From NCBI RefSeq assembly GCF_001591045.1, contig NZ_BCUA01000005.1, forward strand, positions 32,853 through 96,852: a stretch of DNA of 64,000 nt, written 5' to 3'. The notes under the pieces were generated by a model that was not told the DNA's origin, searched no databases, and saw only the letters and a list, made by a program, of their open reading frames with translations. Source of the stretch: Sphingopyxis granuli NBRC 100800. Its GTDB lineage: Bacteria; Pseudomonadota; Alphaproteobacteria; Sphingomonadales; Sphingomonadaceae. Below, one piece after another: positions 55,336-64,000 of this stretch (its first letter is position 1; each line of letters begins with the position of its first letter). The position numbers and the translations under genes were made by a program.

Positions 55336-56027
55336 CCGCGACGCTCGACCAGCGGATTCGCGGCGACATCAGCGCGCGGATTCATTCGGGCGAATGGCCG
55401 CCGGGGACCCGCATTCCCTATGAGACCGAGCTTGCCGCGCATTACGGCTGCGCGCGCGCGACGGTGAGCAAGGCGATGGAAACGCTGGCGCGCGCCGGGC
55501 TGATCGAACGGCGGCGCAAGGCGGGAAGCTTCGTCGCGCGCCCGCACAGCCAGTCGGCGGTGCTCGAAGTCCCCGACCTCGCCAGCGTCGCCGCCGCCAA
55601 GGGCGAGACCTATCGCTGGCAGCGGAACCGGCTCGCGGCGCTCGCCGCGGGCGAAGCGCCGGACATCGCCGGGATCGCCGGCGCGGCGCTGGCGGTCGAG
55701 GGGGTGCATTTCGCCGACGACCTGCCGTTCGCGATCGAGGAGCGCTGGATCTCGCTCGCCGCCGTGCCCGGATGCGCGGACGAGGATTTCACCGGCACGG
55801 CGCCCGGCACCTGGCTTCTCGGCCATGTCCCCTGGACCCACGCGCGCCACCGCATCCGCGCGGTCGCCGCGTCGGCGGCGGAGGCGCGGCGGCTGGCGAT
55901 CCGGCCGGGAACCGCCTGCCTGAGCCTCGAACGCTGGACGTGGCGCGCGCGCGATTATGTCACCTATGTCCGCCAGCTCTTTCCCGGCGACCGCCACGAC
56001 CTGATCGCCGATTTCGACCCGAGCTGA
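55332..56027 (+). CDS. hutC: Histidine utilisation repressor, GntR family
   Basis: A 231-residue HutC-type repressor. The winged helix is at about 5-72 (PYETELAAHYGCARATVSKAM), and a UTRA ligand domain follows, with LPFAIEERWISLAAVPG and LSLERWTWRARDYVTYVRQLFPG. The inducer is expected to be urocanate, as in other HutC proteins. The ATG overlaps the hutF TGA. Its own stop abuts that of the convergent peptidase gene without a single base between (TGATCA). Confidence 0.94.
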   Translation: MTATLDQRIRGDISARIHSGEWPPGTRIPYETELAAHYGCARATVSKAMETLARAGLIERRRKAGSFVARPHSQSAVLEVPDLASVAAAKGETYRWQRNRLAALAAGEAPDIAGIAGAALAVEGVHFADDLPFAIEERWISLAAVPGCADEDFTGTAPGTWLLGHVPWTHARHRIRAVAASAAEARRLAIRPGTACLSLERWTWRARDYVTYVRQLFPGDRHDLIADFDPS

Positions 56028-57968
56028 TCAGTTCAGCAGATAATGCTGCCAGAACAGCAGCGAGGTCCAGAAGGTGTAATCGACATTCTCCTTCTTGCCC
56101 CACTGGTGCCCCTCGTTGGTCGCCACAAGGCTCCAGGCGGTGCCGCCGTTGCCGCGCACCGCGGCGACGATCTGGTCCGCCTCCGACGCCGGCACGCGCG
56201 GATCGTTGGCGCCGGTGACGACGAACAGCGGTTTGCGGATGTCGGAAACGCGCGTCAGCGGAGAGATTTCCATCAGCTTCCTGCGCTGCGCCGGATCGCG
56301 CTCGTCGCCATATTCGACACGGCGCAGGTCGCGCCGATATTCCTGCGTGTTCTCGAGGAAGGTCACGAAGTTCGAGATCGCGACGACGCACAGGTTCGCG
56401 CGCAGCTTGTCGGCGAAATGGGTCGCGGCGGCGTAGCACATATAGCCGCCGTAACTGCGTCCGGTCAGCCCGAAGCGCGCCGCGTCGAGCCCCTTGTCCT
56501 TCGCCAGCGCGTCGAGGAAGACGCCCATGTCGCGAACGCTGTCCTCGCGCTTGAACGGCCCGTTGTCGAGCCCGACGAAGCGCTTGCCATAGCCGGTCGA
56601 ACCGCGGACGTTGGGATAGAAATAGGCGACGCCCAGTTCGTTGATCAGATAATTGGTGCTGCCCAGGAATTCGGGGCGCCACTGGCTTTCGGGCCCGCCG
56701 TGGACGTGCATGATCAGCGGTCGCTTGCCCGGGAATTTCGCGGGGTCGGGACGATAGAGGAAGCCCGACATCTCCAGCCCGTCGAAGCTCTTCACCCTGA
56801 CCAGTTCGGGTTCGATGTTGCGCGCCGCGTCGAGCCCGCCGGTCTCGCTTTTGGTCCAGCGCGTCACCGCGAGCGTTTCGGGATCGACGCTATAGGCGTC
56901 GGCGGCGCTGCGCGCCGAGGTGAAGCCGATGCCGATCGCGCCCCACGGCGCGACCTCGACATGGCCGATCACGCCTGCGGGAAGGCCGTCGACCGTGCGC
57001 GCCCGGCCGCTCGCGACGTCGAGCACGCGCAGGCGGCTCGCCCCCGCCTCGTTGATCGCATAGGCGACGAAGCGCCCGTCGTCCGACAGGTCGAACGCCT
57101 CGACGTCCCACGATTCCGCCGGCCCGCGCGGCGTGAAGACGCCGGTCGCGGGGTCTAGCGTGCCGAGACGCTGAAAGTCGCTGCCCTCGTCGCTCGTCAC
57201 CCAGATGGTTCCGTCGGGCGCGAAAGCCGCCTCGCCATAGGCCACCGTCTTGCCATGGTCGCCGATCGGCGTCATCGCGCCGCTGCTCAGGTCGAGGCGG
57301 AACAGGTCGGTCTTTTCGACCGAGGCATATCTGGCGACGAGCGCCCAGCTCTTGTCGGGCGCGAAGCCGGCGACCGCCCAGCCGTTGCTGTCGACCTGCG
57401 CGACGAGACGCGCCGACGCGGGGTCGCGCGGGTTCATGACATAGATGTCGCTGTCGCGGCCGTTCCGCCGCGTCGAGGTGAAGGCGATGAGGCTGCCGTC
57501 CTTGCTCCAGGCATTGAGCGCATTGCGGCTCTTGCCATCGGTCAGCAGCGTCAGGCGCCCATCCTTCATCGTGTAGATCTGATAGAATTCGTTGCCGCCG
57601 ATGTCCTTCTGGACCAGCATCAGGTCGCCGGTCGCGGGCGCCCACACGCCCCGGCCGACAGGTTCCGCCTCGAACGTCAATTGCTCGCGCGCGCCCATCG
57701 GCGCCGCGACGCGGTGAAGCTGGGTCGTGTTGCCGAAGCGCGTCGCGATCAGCATCGTCTTGTCGCCGGGGTTCCAGCCGACGAAGGACGCGCCGCGATA
57801 TTCCATATAGGGCCGCGTCGCCACCGCAAGCGCCGCGGGGACGTCGGGCATGCCGTCGGCGACCAGCGCCGCGGGCTTCGGCTGCACGTCGGCGGGCGCC
57901 TCCTGCCCGGCAGCCGGAACGGACGCCAGCGGCAGGGCCATCGCGGCCAGAAAAGACAGATGACGCAT
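56028..57968 (-). CDS. Prolyl oligopeptidase family (S9) serine peptidase, exported
   Basis: A 646-residue peptidase with signal peptide (MRHLSFLAAMALPLASVPAA). A seven-bladed propeller (about 60-380) precedes the alpha/beta-hydrolase domain with the nucleophile Ser505 in GRSYGGYMC, Asp589 in TGANDPRVP and His621 in NEGHQWGKK. It is an S9C-type acyl-peptide hydrolase or dipeptidyl peptidase acting in the periplasm; substrate unknown. The ATG at 57968 follows GGGGAAAT. It is a single gene, end to end with hutC. Confidence 0.92.
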   Translation of the reverse strand: MRHLSFLAAMALPLASVPAAGQEAPADVQPKPAALVADGMPDVPAALAVATRPYMEYRGASFVGWNPGDKTMLIATRFGNTTQLHRVAAPMGAREQLTFEAEPVGRGVWAPATGDLMLVQKDIGGNEFYQIYTMKDGRLTLLTDGKSRNALNAWSKDGSLIAFTSTRRNGRDSDIYVMNPRDPASARLVAQVDSNGWAVAGFAPDKSWALVARYASVEKTDLFRLDLSSGAMTPIGDHGKTVAYGEAAFAPDGTIWVTSDEGSDFQRLGTLDPATGVFTPRGPAESWDVEAFDLSDDGRFVAYAINEAGASRLRVLDVASGRARTVDGLPAGVIGHVEVAPWGAIGIGFTSARSAADAYSVDPETLAVTRWTKSETGGLDAARNIEPELVRVKSFDGLEMSGFLYRPDPAKFPGKRPLIMHVHGGPESQWRPEFLGSTNYLINELGVAYFYPNVRGSTGYGKRFVGLDNGPFKREDSVRDMGVFLDALAKDKGLDAARFGLTGRSYGGYMCYAAATHFADKLRANLCVVAISNFVTFLENTQEYRRDLRRVEYGDERDPAQRRKLMEISPLTRVSDIRKPLFVVTGANDPRVPASEADQIVAAVRGNGGTAWSLVATNEGHQWGKKENVDYTFWTSLLFWQHYLLN

Positions 57969-58299
57969 GATGATTTCCCCATGTTGCGCGATGGATGGCG
58001 GTCGCCCAATGAAGGCATCGCGCCCTAAATCTGGCCCATCTCGCCGTTCGTGTCGAGCGGAAGAGAGGGCCGCGTTTCGGACCCGATGCCCGACGCGCGC
58101 TTTCGCCGGTGCCGGGTTTCGACCAACGGCCTCTGCGGCTCGATGGTCGCCATGGAGCAACGGCGCGCCGCGAAATCGTTCGGAATCTGCGATGAAATGA
58201 CGAAAAAATTAACGAATCGCTGGCATCGTGGCTTGACTTGGGGATTAACGGCTGAAAACCTGGGGTTTCTGGGAATCGCCAGCCGGGGAGGCTGAAAAC
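57969..58299. other. Divergent intergenic region
   Basis: These 331 bases between the peptidase and small membrane protein genes contain half of a CCGTTCGTGTCGAGCG repeat (58044-58063) and an AT-richer stretch with TTGACT near 58231 that may start the plus-strand transcript. I see no gene. Confidence 0.6.
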
Positions 58300-58698
58300 A
58301 TGGCATCAGCATTCGGACCGCGCCTGTGGAAGCGCTTGCCGCCGAGCGTGCCCGCGGCACGCAGCCTCGGCCGCCGGATGACCCTGCACGCGGCCGCCGC
58401 GCTGCTCGTTTTCGCCGCGCTGCAGATCTGGCTGGTGTCGAGCGCGATCGCCGCCGGCGCGCCGTCCGCCTTCATCATCGTCGCGCTCGTCATGCTGGTC
58501 GCGCTCGCCCTTCCCGCCGCGCGGCTGACCGAGCGGCGCTGGTATCATCTGAGCCGCCAGGCGCTCGCGAGCTGGGGACTGCACGCGCGCTTCCGCCGCG
58601 ACGTCCGCCGCCTGTGGGCCGCCGCGCTCGCCCTGCCCTTCCTGTGGGTCAGCGGCGCGATGGCGGCAACGCAGGGTTTCGCCGCCATCACCCTCTAG
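58300..58698 (+). CDS. Hypothetical membrane protein
   Basis: A 132-residue protein with two adjoining hydrophobic segments (about 30-52 and 57-75) and a third near the C-terminus (about 108-128), with a positively charged middle (RARFRRDVRRLW-type). No family is recognised. GGGGAGG precedes the ATG. It is followed by pmbA after 57 bases on the same strand. Confidence 0.7.
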   Translation: MASAFGPRLWKRLPPSVPAARSLGRRMTLHAAAALLVFAALQIWLVSSAIAAGAPSAFIIVALVMLVALALPAARLTERRWYHLSRQALASWGLHARFRRDVRRLWAAALALPFLWVSGAMAATQGFAAITL

Positions 58699-58755
58699 GA
58701 CGGCGCCGCCGACTTTGATTTTGACGACCGGTCCCGCGCCGTATAGGGCGCGGCC

Positions 58756-60099
58756 ATGCTGAGTGTTTCCGAAGCCCTCGACCGCGCGCAGATGCTCTGC
58801 GACGCCGCGACCAAGGCGGGCGCCGACGCCGCCGACGCCCTTTATTACTGCAACGCCGCGACCGGAGTGTCGATGCGGCTCGGCCAGCTCGAGGATGTCG
58901 AGCGGTCCGAGGGGCAGGATATCTCGCTGCGCGTCTTCGTCGGGCGACGCAGCGCGAGCGTTTCGACCGCCGACATGGACGCGGGCGAACTGGCGAAGCT
59001 GGTCGAGCGCTGCGTCGCGATGGCGCGCGAAGCGCCCGAGGACCCCTATGCGGGCCTCGCGCCGGAAGAACTGCTCTACAAGGGCCCGGTGCCCGACCTC
59101 GATCTCGACGACGGCAGCGAGGCCGATCCGCAGGCGCTACGCGCCGCGGCGCTGGCGGTCGAGGAAGCCGCGCGCGCCGTCGCGGGCGTGACCAACAGCG
59201 AGGGCGGCACCGCGAGCCACAGCCGCACCCGCTTTGCCCTCGCCACCAGCCACGGCTTCGCCGGCGGCTACGGATCGAGCGGGCACAGCCTGTCGGCGAG
59301 CGTGATCGCCGGCGAAGGCGCCGCGATGCAGCGCGATTACGGCTGGCACAGCGCGCACCATCTGTCGGACCTCGAAAGCGCGGCGGAGATCGGCGCGCGC
59401 GCCGGCACCCGCGCCGTCGCGCGGCTGAATCCGGGCAAGGCGCCGGTCGGCAAGGTCCCGGTGGTGCTCGATCCGCGCGTCGGCGGCAGCATCCTCGGCC
59501 ATCTGCTCGGCGCGATGGCCGGCCCCGCCGTCGCGCGCGGCACCAGCTTCCTGCTCGGCAAGGAGGATCGGGCGCTGTTCGACAGCGGCATCGTCGTCCG
59601 CGACGAACCGCACCGGCCGCGCGGTCTGCGCAGCCGCGCCTTCGACGGCGAAGGCCTGCCGACCGGCGCGCGCGACATCGTGGCGGACGGGCGGATCACC
59701 GGCTGGCTGCTCGACACCGCGTCGGCGCGCCAGCTCGGCCTGGCGCCGACTGGCCATGCCAGTCGCGGCGGCGGCGCGGCGGGCGTGACCGCCAGCAACC
59801 TGCACCTCGCCCCCGGCGCCCTGTCCCGCGAAGCGCTGATCGCCGATATCGGCGAAGGCGTCTATGTGACCGAGCTGATCGGCCAGGGCGTCAACGCCGT
59901 GACCGGCGACTACAGCCGCGGCGCGTCGGGCTTCGCGATCCGCGACGGGGCGATCGCGGGGCCGATCGCCGAATTCACCGTCGCCGGGAACCTGATCGAC
60001 ATGTTCGCGGCGCTGGTTCCCGCCAGCGACCTCGTCTTCCGTCATGCGACCAATGTGCCGACGCTCCGCATCGACGGCATGACGGTGGCCAGCAGCTAA
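58756..60099 (+). CDS. pmbA: Metalloprotease TldD/PmbA partner, PmbA (TldE) type
   Basis: A 447-residue member of the U62/TldD-PmbA family. PmbA (TldE) pairs with the metal-bearing TldD to make a protease that trims unfolded peptides, such as microcin precursors. The start SVSEALDRAQMLCDAA, the TNSEGGTASHSRTRFALATS block and the C-terminal GVYVTELIGQGVNAVTGDYS and RGASGFAIRDG are typical. The HExxxH of TldD is absent, as expected of the E subunit. The tldD gene is not in the window. The phosphatase gene starts 14 bases later. Confidence 0.92.
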   Translation: MLSVSEALDRAQMLCDAATKAGADAADALYYCNAATGVSMRLGQLEDVERSEGQDISLRVFVGRRSASVSTADMDAGELAKLVERCVAMAREAPEDPYAGLAPEELLYKGPVPDLDLDDGSEADPQALRAAALAVEEAARAVAGVTNSEGGTASHSRTRFALATSHGFAGGYGSSGHSLSASVIAGEGAAMQRDYGWHSAHHLSDLESAAEIGARAGTRAVARLNPGKAPVGKVPVVLDPRVGGSILGHLLGAMAGPAVARGTSFLLGKEDRALFDSGIVVRDEPHRPRGLRSRAFDGEGLPTGARDIVADGRITGWLLDTASARQLGLAPTGHASRGGGAAGVTASNLHLAPGALSREALIADIGEGVYVTELIGQGVNAVTGDYSRGASGFAIRDGAIAGPIAEFTVAGNLIDMFAALVPASDLVFRHATNVPTLRIDGMTVASS

Positions 60100-60113
60100 G
60101 GCCTCGCCATCCG

Positions 60114-60899
60114 ATGCCCGCCCGCAACCTCGAAGCCGTGATCGCCGCCACGCGCGAGGTCGGCGACATGGCGATGGCGCGCTGGCGCGGCGAGGGAAAG
60201 GCGATCGACGTCTGGCACAAGTCGCACGACAATCCGGTCAGCGACGTCGATCTCGCGGTCGATGCGCGGCTCAAGGCGGTGCTCGGCGCGATGGTCCCCG
60301 AGGCCGGCTGGCTGTCGGAAGAGACCGCCGACAATGCCGACCGGCTGTCGCGGCGCGCGCTGTGGTGCGTCGATCCGATCGACGGCACGCGCGATTTCAT
60401 CCGCGGCCGCCCCGGCTGGGCGGTCTCGGTCGCGCTCGTCATCGACGGCGCCCCGCAGGTCGGGGTTCTCTATGCCCCGGCACTCGATGAACTGTGGGTC
60501 GCGCGCAAGGGACAGGGCGCGACGCTGAACGGCGAAACGCTGCGCGCCAGCCGCCGCGTCGCCTTCGACGGCGCGCGCGTCCCCGCCGACAGCCTGCCGA
60601 AGGTCGACCGCGATCTGGTGATGGTGACCAAGCCGAACAGCATCGCACTGCGCATGGCGCTGGTCGCCGACGACCGCGCCGACCTGGTCGCGACGCTGCG
60701 CTGGGGGTTCGAATGGGACGTCGCCGCGGCGGCGCTGATCGCGGCGGAGGCGGGCGCGACCGTGACCGACGCCTTCGGCCAGCCGCTCGCCTTCAACACG
60801 CCGAGCGCGCAGGCCTTCGGCGTCATCGCCTGTGCCCCGGGCATCCACGCGGCCGTCGTCGACCGGCTGCACGACCGGGCGGTGGCGGCAACGTCCTAG
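60114..60899 (+). CDS. Inositol monophosphatase / 3'(2'),5'-bisphosphate nucleotidase family
   Basis: A 261-residue lithium-sensitive phosphatase-fold protein. Metal ligands lie in LSEET (Glu 69/70), VDPIDGTRDFIRG (Asp 87, 90) and EWDVAAAALIAAEAG. FIRG after DPIDGT is seen in CysQ-type nucleotidases and in related phosphatases, so dephosphorylation of adenosine bisphosphate is likely but histidinol phosphate or inositol phosphate cannot be excluded. It follows pmbA closely and precedes the ribosomal operon promoter. Confidence 0.88.
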   Translation: MPARNLEAVIAATREVGDMAMARWRGEGKAIDVWHKSHDNPVSDVDLAVDARLKAVLGAMVPEAGWLSEETADNADRLSRRALWCVDPIDGTRDFIRGRPGWAVSVALVIDGAPQVGVLYAPALDELWVARKGQGATLNGETLRASRRVAFDGARVPADSLPKVDRDLVMVTKPNSIALRMALVADDRADLVATLRWGFEWDVAAAALIAAEAGATVTDAFGQPLAFNTPSAQAFGVIACAPGIHAAVVDRLHDRAVAATS

Positions 60900-60945
60900 A
60901 CGGCAGAGAGGTACGGATCGGCGAGCCGCCGGACCGGCGCTTTGC

Positions 60946-60974
60946 TTGACAATCGGGGCGACTCGCCCTAGTTG
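60946..60974 (+). promoter_or_regulatory. Probable promoter of the alpha ribosomal operon
   Basis: TTGACA (60946-60951) is a perfect -35. A weak -10 (CTAGTT or TAGTTG, about 60968-60974) lies 16-17 bases on. A leader of about 130 bases then precedes rpsM, suitable for translational feedback control by a ribosomal protein, which is not demonstrated here. Confidence 0.5.
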
Positions 60975-61109
60975 CGGCCTATTCCAACATACCGACCGGA
61001 CGGCGAAACGCGGGACGCGGCTTCGTGGTCCGCTTTTTGCGTTGGAAATCAGACGCTTTGAGATAGGGCTCGTTTGCCAGCGTGCCCTGTGGAGCAGGAG
61101 AAAGATTAC

Positions 61110-61478
61110 ATGGCACGTATCGCGGGCGTCAACCTGCCCACCAACAAGCGCGTGATCATCGCGCTCACCTATATCCACGGCATCGGCCGCAAGACCGCCG
61201 TCGGCATCGCCGACAAGCTGGGGATCGACCACAGCCGCCGCATCCAGGACCTCAGCGATGCCGAGGTGCTGCAGATCCGCGAAGCGATCGACGCCGACCT
61301 GACGGTCGAGGGCGACCTGCGCCGCGAGACGGCGATGAACATCAAGCGACTGATGGACCTCGCCTGCTACCGTGGTCTGCGCCACCGCAAGGGCCTGCCG
61401 GTCCGCGGCCAGCGCACGCACACCAATGCGCGCACCCGCAAGGGCAAGGCGAAGCCGATCGCCGGCAAGAAGAAGTAA
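61110..61478 (+). CDS. rpsM: Small-subunit ribosomal protein uS13
   Basis: A 122-residue protein of the 30S head contacting P-site tRNA. The start [20 protein letters not shown], the [16 protein letters not shown] helix-hairpin and the basic tail with [20 protein letters not shown] are canonical. GGAGCAGGAGAAAG precedes the ATG. It is the first gene of rpsM-rpsK-rpoA-rplQ; the usual secY and adk are not upstream here. Confidence 0.98.
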   Translation: MARIAGVNLPTNKRVIIALTYIHGIGRKTAVGIADKLGIDHSRRIQDLSDAEVLQIREAIDADLTVEGDLRRETAMNIKRLMDLACYRGLRHRKGLPVRGQRTHTNARTRKGKAKPIAGKKK

Positions 61479-61580
61479 GGTCGCGGCGCGTCCACCGGGC
61501 GCGCTTCCCTGCTTCGCGGCCGCGACCGGGACCACCCGTCCCTCGCCGGCCAGCTTCAGGATCTAGGACAGGATTTCATC

Positions 61581-61970
61581 ATGGCTCGTGAACCGCAGCG
61601 CCTTCGTCGGCGCGAACGCAAGAATATCTCTTCGGGGGTCGCCCACGTCAACGCGACCTTCAACAACACGATGATCACCATCACCGACGCGCAGGGCAAC
61701 GCCATTGCCTGGTCGAGCGCCGGCATGATGGGTTTCAAGGGCAGCCGCAAGTCGACCCCCTATGCCGCGCAGGTCTGCGCCGAGGATGCCGGCAAGAAGG
61801 CCGCCGAGCACGGCGTGCGCACGCTGGAAGTCGAAGTGAAGGGCCCCGGCGCCGGTCGCGAATCGGCGCTGCGCGCGTTGCAGGCGGTCGGTTTCCACAT
61901 CACGTCGATCCGCGACGTGACGCCGATCCCGCACAACGGCGTGCGCCCGGCCAAGCGCCGCCGCGTCTGA
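61581..61970 (+). CDS. rpsK: Small-subunit ribosomal protein uS11
   Basis: A 129-residue platform protein of the 30S subunit. Diagnostic are [34 protein letters not shown] and the C-terminal [28 protein letters not shown] lies before the ATG. The gene follows rpsM after 102 bases and precedes rpoA by 100 bases; as in other alphaproteobacteria, rpsD is not between them. Confidence 0.98.
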   Translation: MAREPQRLRRRERKNISSGVAHVNATFNNTMITITDAQGNAIAWSSAGMMGFKGSRKSTPYAAQVCAEDAGKKAAEHGVRTLEVEVKGPGAGRESALRALQAVGFHITSIRDVTPIPHNGVRPAKRRRV

Positions 61971-62070
61971 CGCTTCCGGATCGGCGGCACCCCCGCCGCC
62001 GCGCCGTCACACCATTCACGCGAGGGCAGGCCGCGACCCCGACCCGTCCCGCAAAAGCAAAGGGAAGTCC

Positions 62071-63129
62071 ATGACTGTCAATATCCGGAACTGGCAGGAA
62101 TTGAAGAAGCCCAGCAACCTGGAAATCAAGGCCGGCAGCGACGGCAAGAGCAAGGCGACCTTCGTCGCCGAGCCGCTCGAGCGCGGCTTCGGCCTGACGC
62201 TGGGCAACGCGCTGCGCCGCGTGCTGCTGTCGTCGCTCCAGGGCGCGGCGATCACGTCGATCAAGATCGAGAACGTCCTGCACGAATTCTCGAGCCTTGC
62301 CGGCGTGCGCGAGGACGTCACCGACATCGTCCTCAACGTGAAGCAGATCGCGCTCAGGATGGAAGGCGAAGGCCCGAAGCGGCTGCAGCTTTCGGCGACC
62401 GGCCCCGCCGTCGTCAAGGCGGGCGACATCATGGTGTCTGGCGACATCAAGGTGATGAACCCCGACCATGTCGTCTGCCATCTCGACGATGGTGCGACGC
62501 TGAACATGGAACTCGTCGCCGACACCGGCAAGGGCTACGTCCCCGCGACCGCCAACCGTCCGGCCGACGCGCCGATCGGCCTGATCCCGGTCGATTCGCT
62601 CTACTCGCCGGTGCGCCAGGTCGCCTACAAGGTCGAGAACGCCCGCATCGGGCAGGAACTCGACTATGACAAGCTCAACCTGACCGTCGAGACCGACGGC
62701 ACGGTGACGCCCGAGGATGCGGTCGCCTATGCGGCGCGCATCCTGCAGGACCAGCTCCAGGTCTTCGTCCACTTCGAAGAGGCGATGAACGACAGCGGCC
62801 TGATCGGCATGGCGGCGCCGTCGCAGGCGAGCGAGGAGTCGGACGTCAACCAGCTCAACCGCTTCCTGCTCAAGAAGGTCGACGAACTCGAACTGTCGGT
62901 CCGCAGCGCCAACTGCCTCAAGAACGACAACATCATCTACATCGGCGACCTGGTCCAGAAGACCGAGGCCGAGATGCTCCGCACGCCGAACTTCGGCCGC
63001 AAGTCGCTCAACGAGATCAAGGAAGTGCTCTCGTCGATGGGTCTGCGCCTCGGCATGGACATCCCCGGCTGGCCGCCGGAGAATATCGAGGAAATGGCCA
63101 AGAAGCTCGAACAGGAGCTGCTGGGCTGA
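62071..63129 (+). CDS. rpoA: RNA polymerase alpha subunit
   Basis: A 352-residue alpha subunit. The N-terminal dimerisation domain includes [20 protein letters not shown] and [21 protein letters not shown] flexible linker (about 238-262) leads to the C-terminal domain that binds UP elements and activators ([20 protein letters not shown], then [20 protein letters not shown]). AAAGGGAAG precedes the ATG. A 275-base spacer with a large repeat separates it from rplQ. Confidence 0.98.
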   Translation: MTVNIRNWQELKKPSNLEIKAGSDGKSKATFVAEPLERGFGLTLGNALRRVLLSSLQGAAITSIKIENVLHEFSSLAGVREDVTDIVLNVKQIALRMEGEGPKRLQLSATGPAVVKAGDIMVSGDIKVMNPDHVVCHLDDGATLNMELVADTGKGYVPATANRPADAPIGLIPVDSLYSPVRQVAYKVENARIGQELDYDKLNLTVETDGTVTPEDAVAYAARILQDQLQVFVHFEEAMNDSGLIGMAAPSQASEESDVNQLNRFLLKKVDELELSVRSANCLKNDNIIYIGDLVQKTEAEMLRTPNFGRKSLNEIKEVLSSMGLRLGMDIPGWPPENIEEMAKKLEQELLG

Positions 63130-63137
63130 GCAACGAA

Positions 63138-63317
63138 CCTTCTCCCTTGAGGGGAGAAGGATACGTAGCCTTATCGCGAAGCGATTAGGCGAAGTTGGAT
63201 GAGGGTGAGCGGCGCGAAGCGCCGCGCGGTTGCAAAGCAACCGCATACCCCTCACCCAGCTGCAACTAGGCGACAAGTCGCCAAGTTTTCGCAACCCTCT
63301 CCCCCAAGGGGAGAGGG
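63138..63317. repeat. 180-base composite inverted repeat between rpoA and rplQ
   Basis: Outer arms CCTTCTCCCTTGAGGGGAG (from 63138) and CCCTCTCCCCCAAGGGGAG (to 63317), each itself a hairpin, flank smaller stems such as GCGGCGCGAAGCGCCGC and GCGGTTGCAAAGCAACCGC. AAGTTGGATGAGGGT and ACCCCTCACCCAGCT face each other inside. Such elements are dispersed in many alphaproteobacterial genomes; its place inside an essential operon means transcription must pass through it or restart. Confidence 0.8.
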
Positions 63318-63404
63318 AAGCAACCAATGGGGAATGGGTCGGCCCGTTAATCGACCTGGTCTGGGCTACCTCATACGGGCCCTTAACGAACGAAGGACAA
63401 GAAC

Positions 63405-63824
63405 ATGCGTCATAAATCGGGTGGCCGGAAGCTTCAGCGCACCAGCGCGCATCGCATCGCGATGTTCCGCAATATGTCGGCCTCGCTGATCAAGCACGAG
63501 CAGATCACGACGACCGTCGCCAAGGCGAAGGAACTGCGCCCCTATATCGAGAAGCTGGTCACGCTCGCGAAGCGCGGCGGGCTCGCCAATCGGCGCCTCG
63601 CGCAGAGCCGGCTGATGGACGACACGCAGCTCGTCAAGCTGTTCGACGTGCTTGCCGAACGCTACAAGGACCGCAACGGCGGCTACACCCGCATCATCAA
63701 GGCGGGCATCCGCGCTTCGGACGCGGCGCCGATCGCGATCATCGAATTCGTCGACCGCGACGTCGATGCCAAGGGCCAGGATTCGGGTCCGGTGATGACC
63801 GACGAGGAACTGGAAGACGCATAA
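63405..63824 (+). CDS. rplQ: Large-subunit ribosomal protein bL17
   Basis: A 139-residue 50S protein located near the tunnel exit. The start [40 protein letters not shown] and [23 protein letters not shown] core are canonical; the acidic C-terminal extension ([16 protein letters not shown]) is longer than in E. coli. AAGGAC precedes the ATG. It is the last gene of the operon and is followed by a strong terminator. Confidence 0.98.
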   Translation: MRHKSGGRKLQRTSAHRIAMFRNMSASLIKHEQITTTVAKAKELRPYIEKLVTLAKRGGLANRRLAQSRLMDDTQLVKLFDVLAERYKDRNGGYTRIIKAGIRASDAAPIAIIEFVDRDVDAKGQDSGPVMTDEELEDA

Positions 63825-63852
63825 GCCGCGCCTTTCCGGTGACACAAGATCA

Positions 63853-63887
63853 AGGGCGGCGTCCATGGGACGGCCGCCCTTTTTCTT
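63853..63887 (+). terminator. Intrinsic terminator after rplQ
   Basis: AGGGCGGC-GTCC-ATG-GGAC-GGCCGCCCT forms a stem of about 12 pairs with one bulged G, directly followed by TTTTTCTTT. It starts 29 bases after the rplQ stop. Confidence 0.88.
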
Positions 63888-64000
63888 TATCCATAGCCGC
63901 CTGGATTAAAGTCTGTGGGGATTCGGGTTTCGGCGCGCTGCCCCATCCTTCGTCATGCTGAACTCGTTTCAGCATCCATGGCCGGACCTTCCCTTTTTGT
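63888..64000. repeat. About 100-base repeat with ATGCTGAA core, copy 2 (reaches window edge)
   Basis: Reverse-complement copy of 46929-47030, exact over 63944-63986 and diverged outside. It runs to the right end of the window. Confidence 0.87.

Noticed and set aside
60900..61109. Small gene before rpsM
   Set aside because: The open frame extending rpsM upstream is unconserved, and the strong ribosome-binding site marks 61110 as start.
63138..63317. Riboswitch or attenuator controlling rplQ
   Set aside because: The stems are those of a dispersed repeat; no known riboswitch core or poly-U attenuator is seen.

Overview
The window is a GC-rich (about two-thirds G+C by eye), densely coding stretch of an alphaproteobacterial chromosome, most probably a sphingomonad (Sphingomonadaceae, Sphingopyxis-like). 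The genus is an inference from the look of the housekeeping proteins and neighbours: carAB, GatB/YqeY, dnaG and rpoD together, recG/sdhE/mfd, a DOMON-like protein, and a TonB receptor followed by a TPR-sulfotransferase. No database search was possible. The carB gene is cut by the left edge; the right edge lies in an intergenic repeat after rplQ.

Layout. 1-3571: carB and carA on the minus strand with an AT-richer unknown gene wedged between them in perfect translational register, then a GatB/YqeY protein. 3631-7976: a DUF559 endonuclease-like gene bracketed by a perfect 36-bp inverted repeat, then dnaG and rpoD. 7977-14012: a repeat-rich spacer, a PspC-domain gene behind a consensus sigma-54 promoter, an unknown protein, a MoxR-type ATPase and its VWA partner, separated by a soluble chemoreceptor. 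14174-20565: an Amj-like flippase, a DUF817 membrane protein, an M24 peptidase, a NamZ-type muramidase, a DOMON-like protein, tyrS and a PilZ protein. 20583-31018: an iron-type alcohol dehydrogenase, recG, sdhE-mfd, an EAL phosphodiesterase, moaA and a NAD kinase. 31128-32815: tRNA-Asn, a cold-shock gene with a long leader, an IF-1 paralogue and small unknown proteins.

32861-46886 is an accessory island. Seven tightly packed minus-strand genes run nitrilase-family hydrolase, TonB receptor, TPR-sulfotransferase, serine hydrolase, MFS exporter/importer, gabT and gabD. They lie downstream of a MocR regulator with an unusual extra C-terminal domain. Divergent from the regulator is a two-gene cassette coding a GntA/YqcI-type heme N-oxygenase and a DUF1989 (carboxyguanidine-deiminase-type) protein. 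I infer a route that takes up and degrades a guanidino- or amide-containing compound to 4-aminobutyrate and succinate. 47233-56027 continues with an aminotransferase and a complete histidine-utilisation locus (hutUGHI against hutF-hutC), whose five-step route goes via formylglutamate, with a clear operator between the divergent arms. 56028-60899: an S9 peptidase, a small membrane protein, PmbA/TldE and an IMP/CysQ-type phosphatase. 61110-63824: the alpha ribosomal operon rpsM-rpsK-rpoA-rplQ, standing alone without secY/adk upstream.

The intergenic DNA carries at least six families of REP-like inverted repeats, several present twice within 64 kb. One copy sits in frame inside mfd, one lies inside the rpoA-rplQ spacer, and one pair flanks the DUF559 gene and supplies the dnaG ribosome-binding site.
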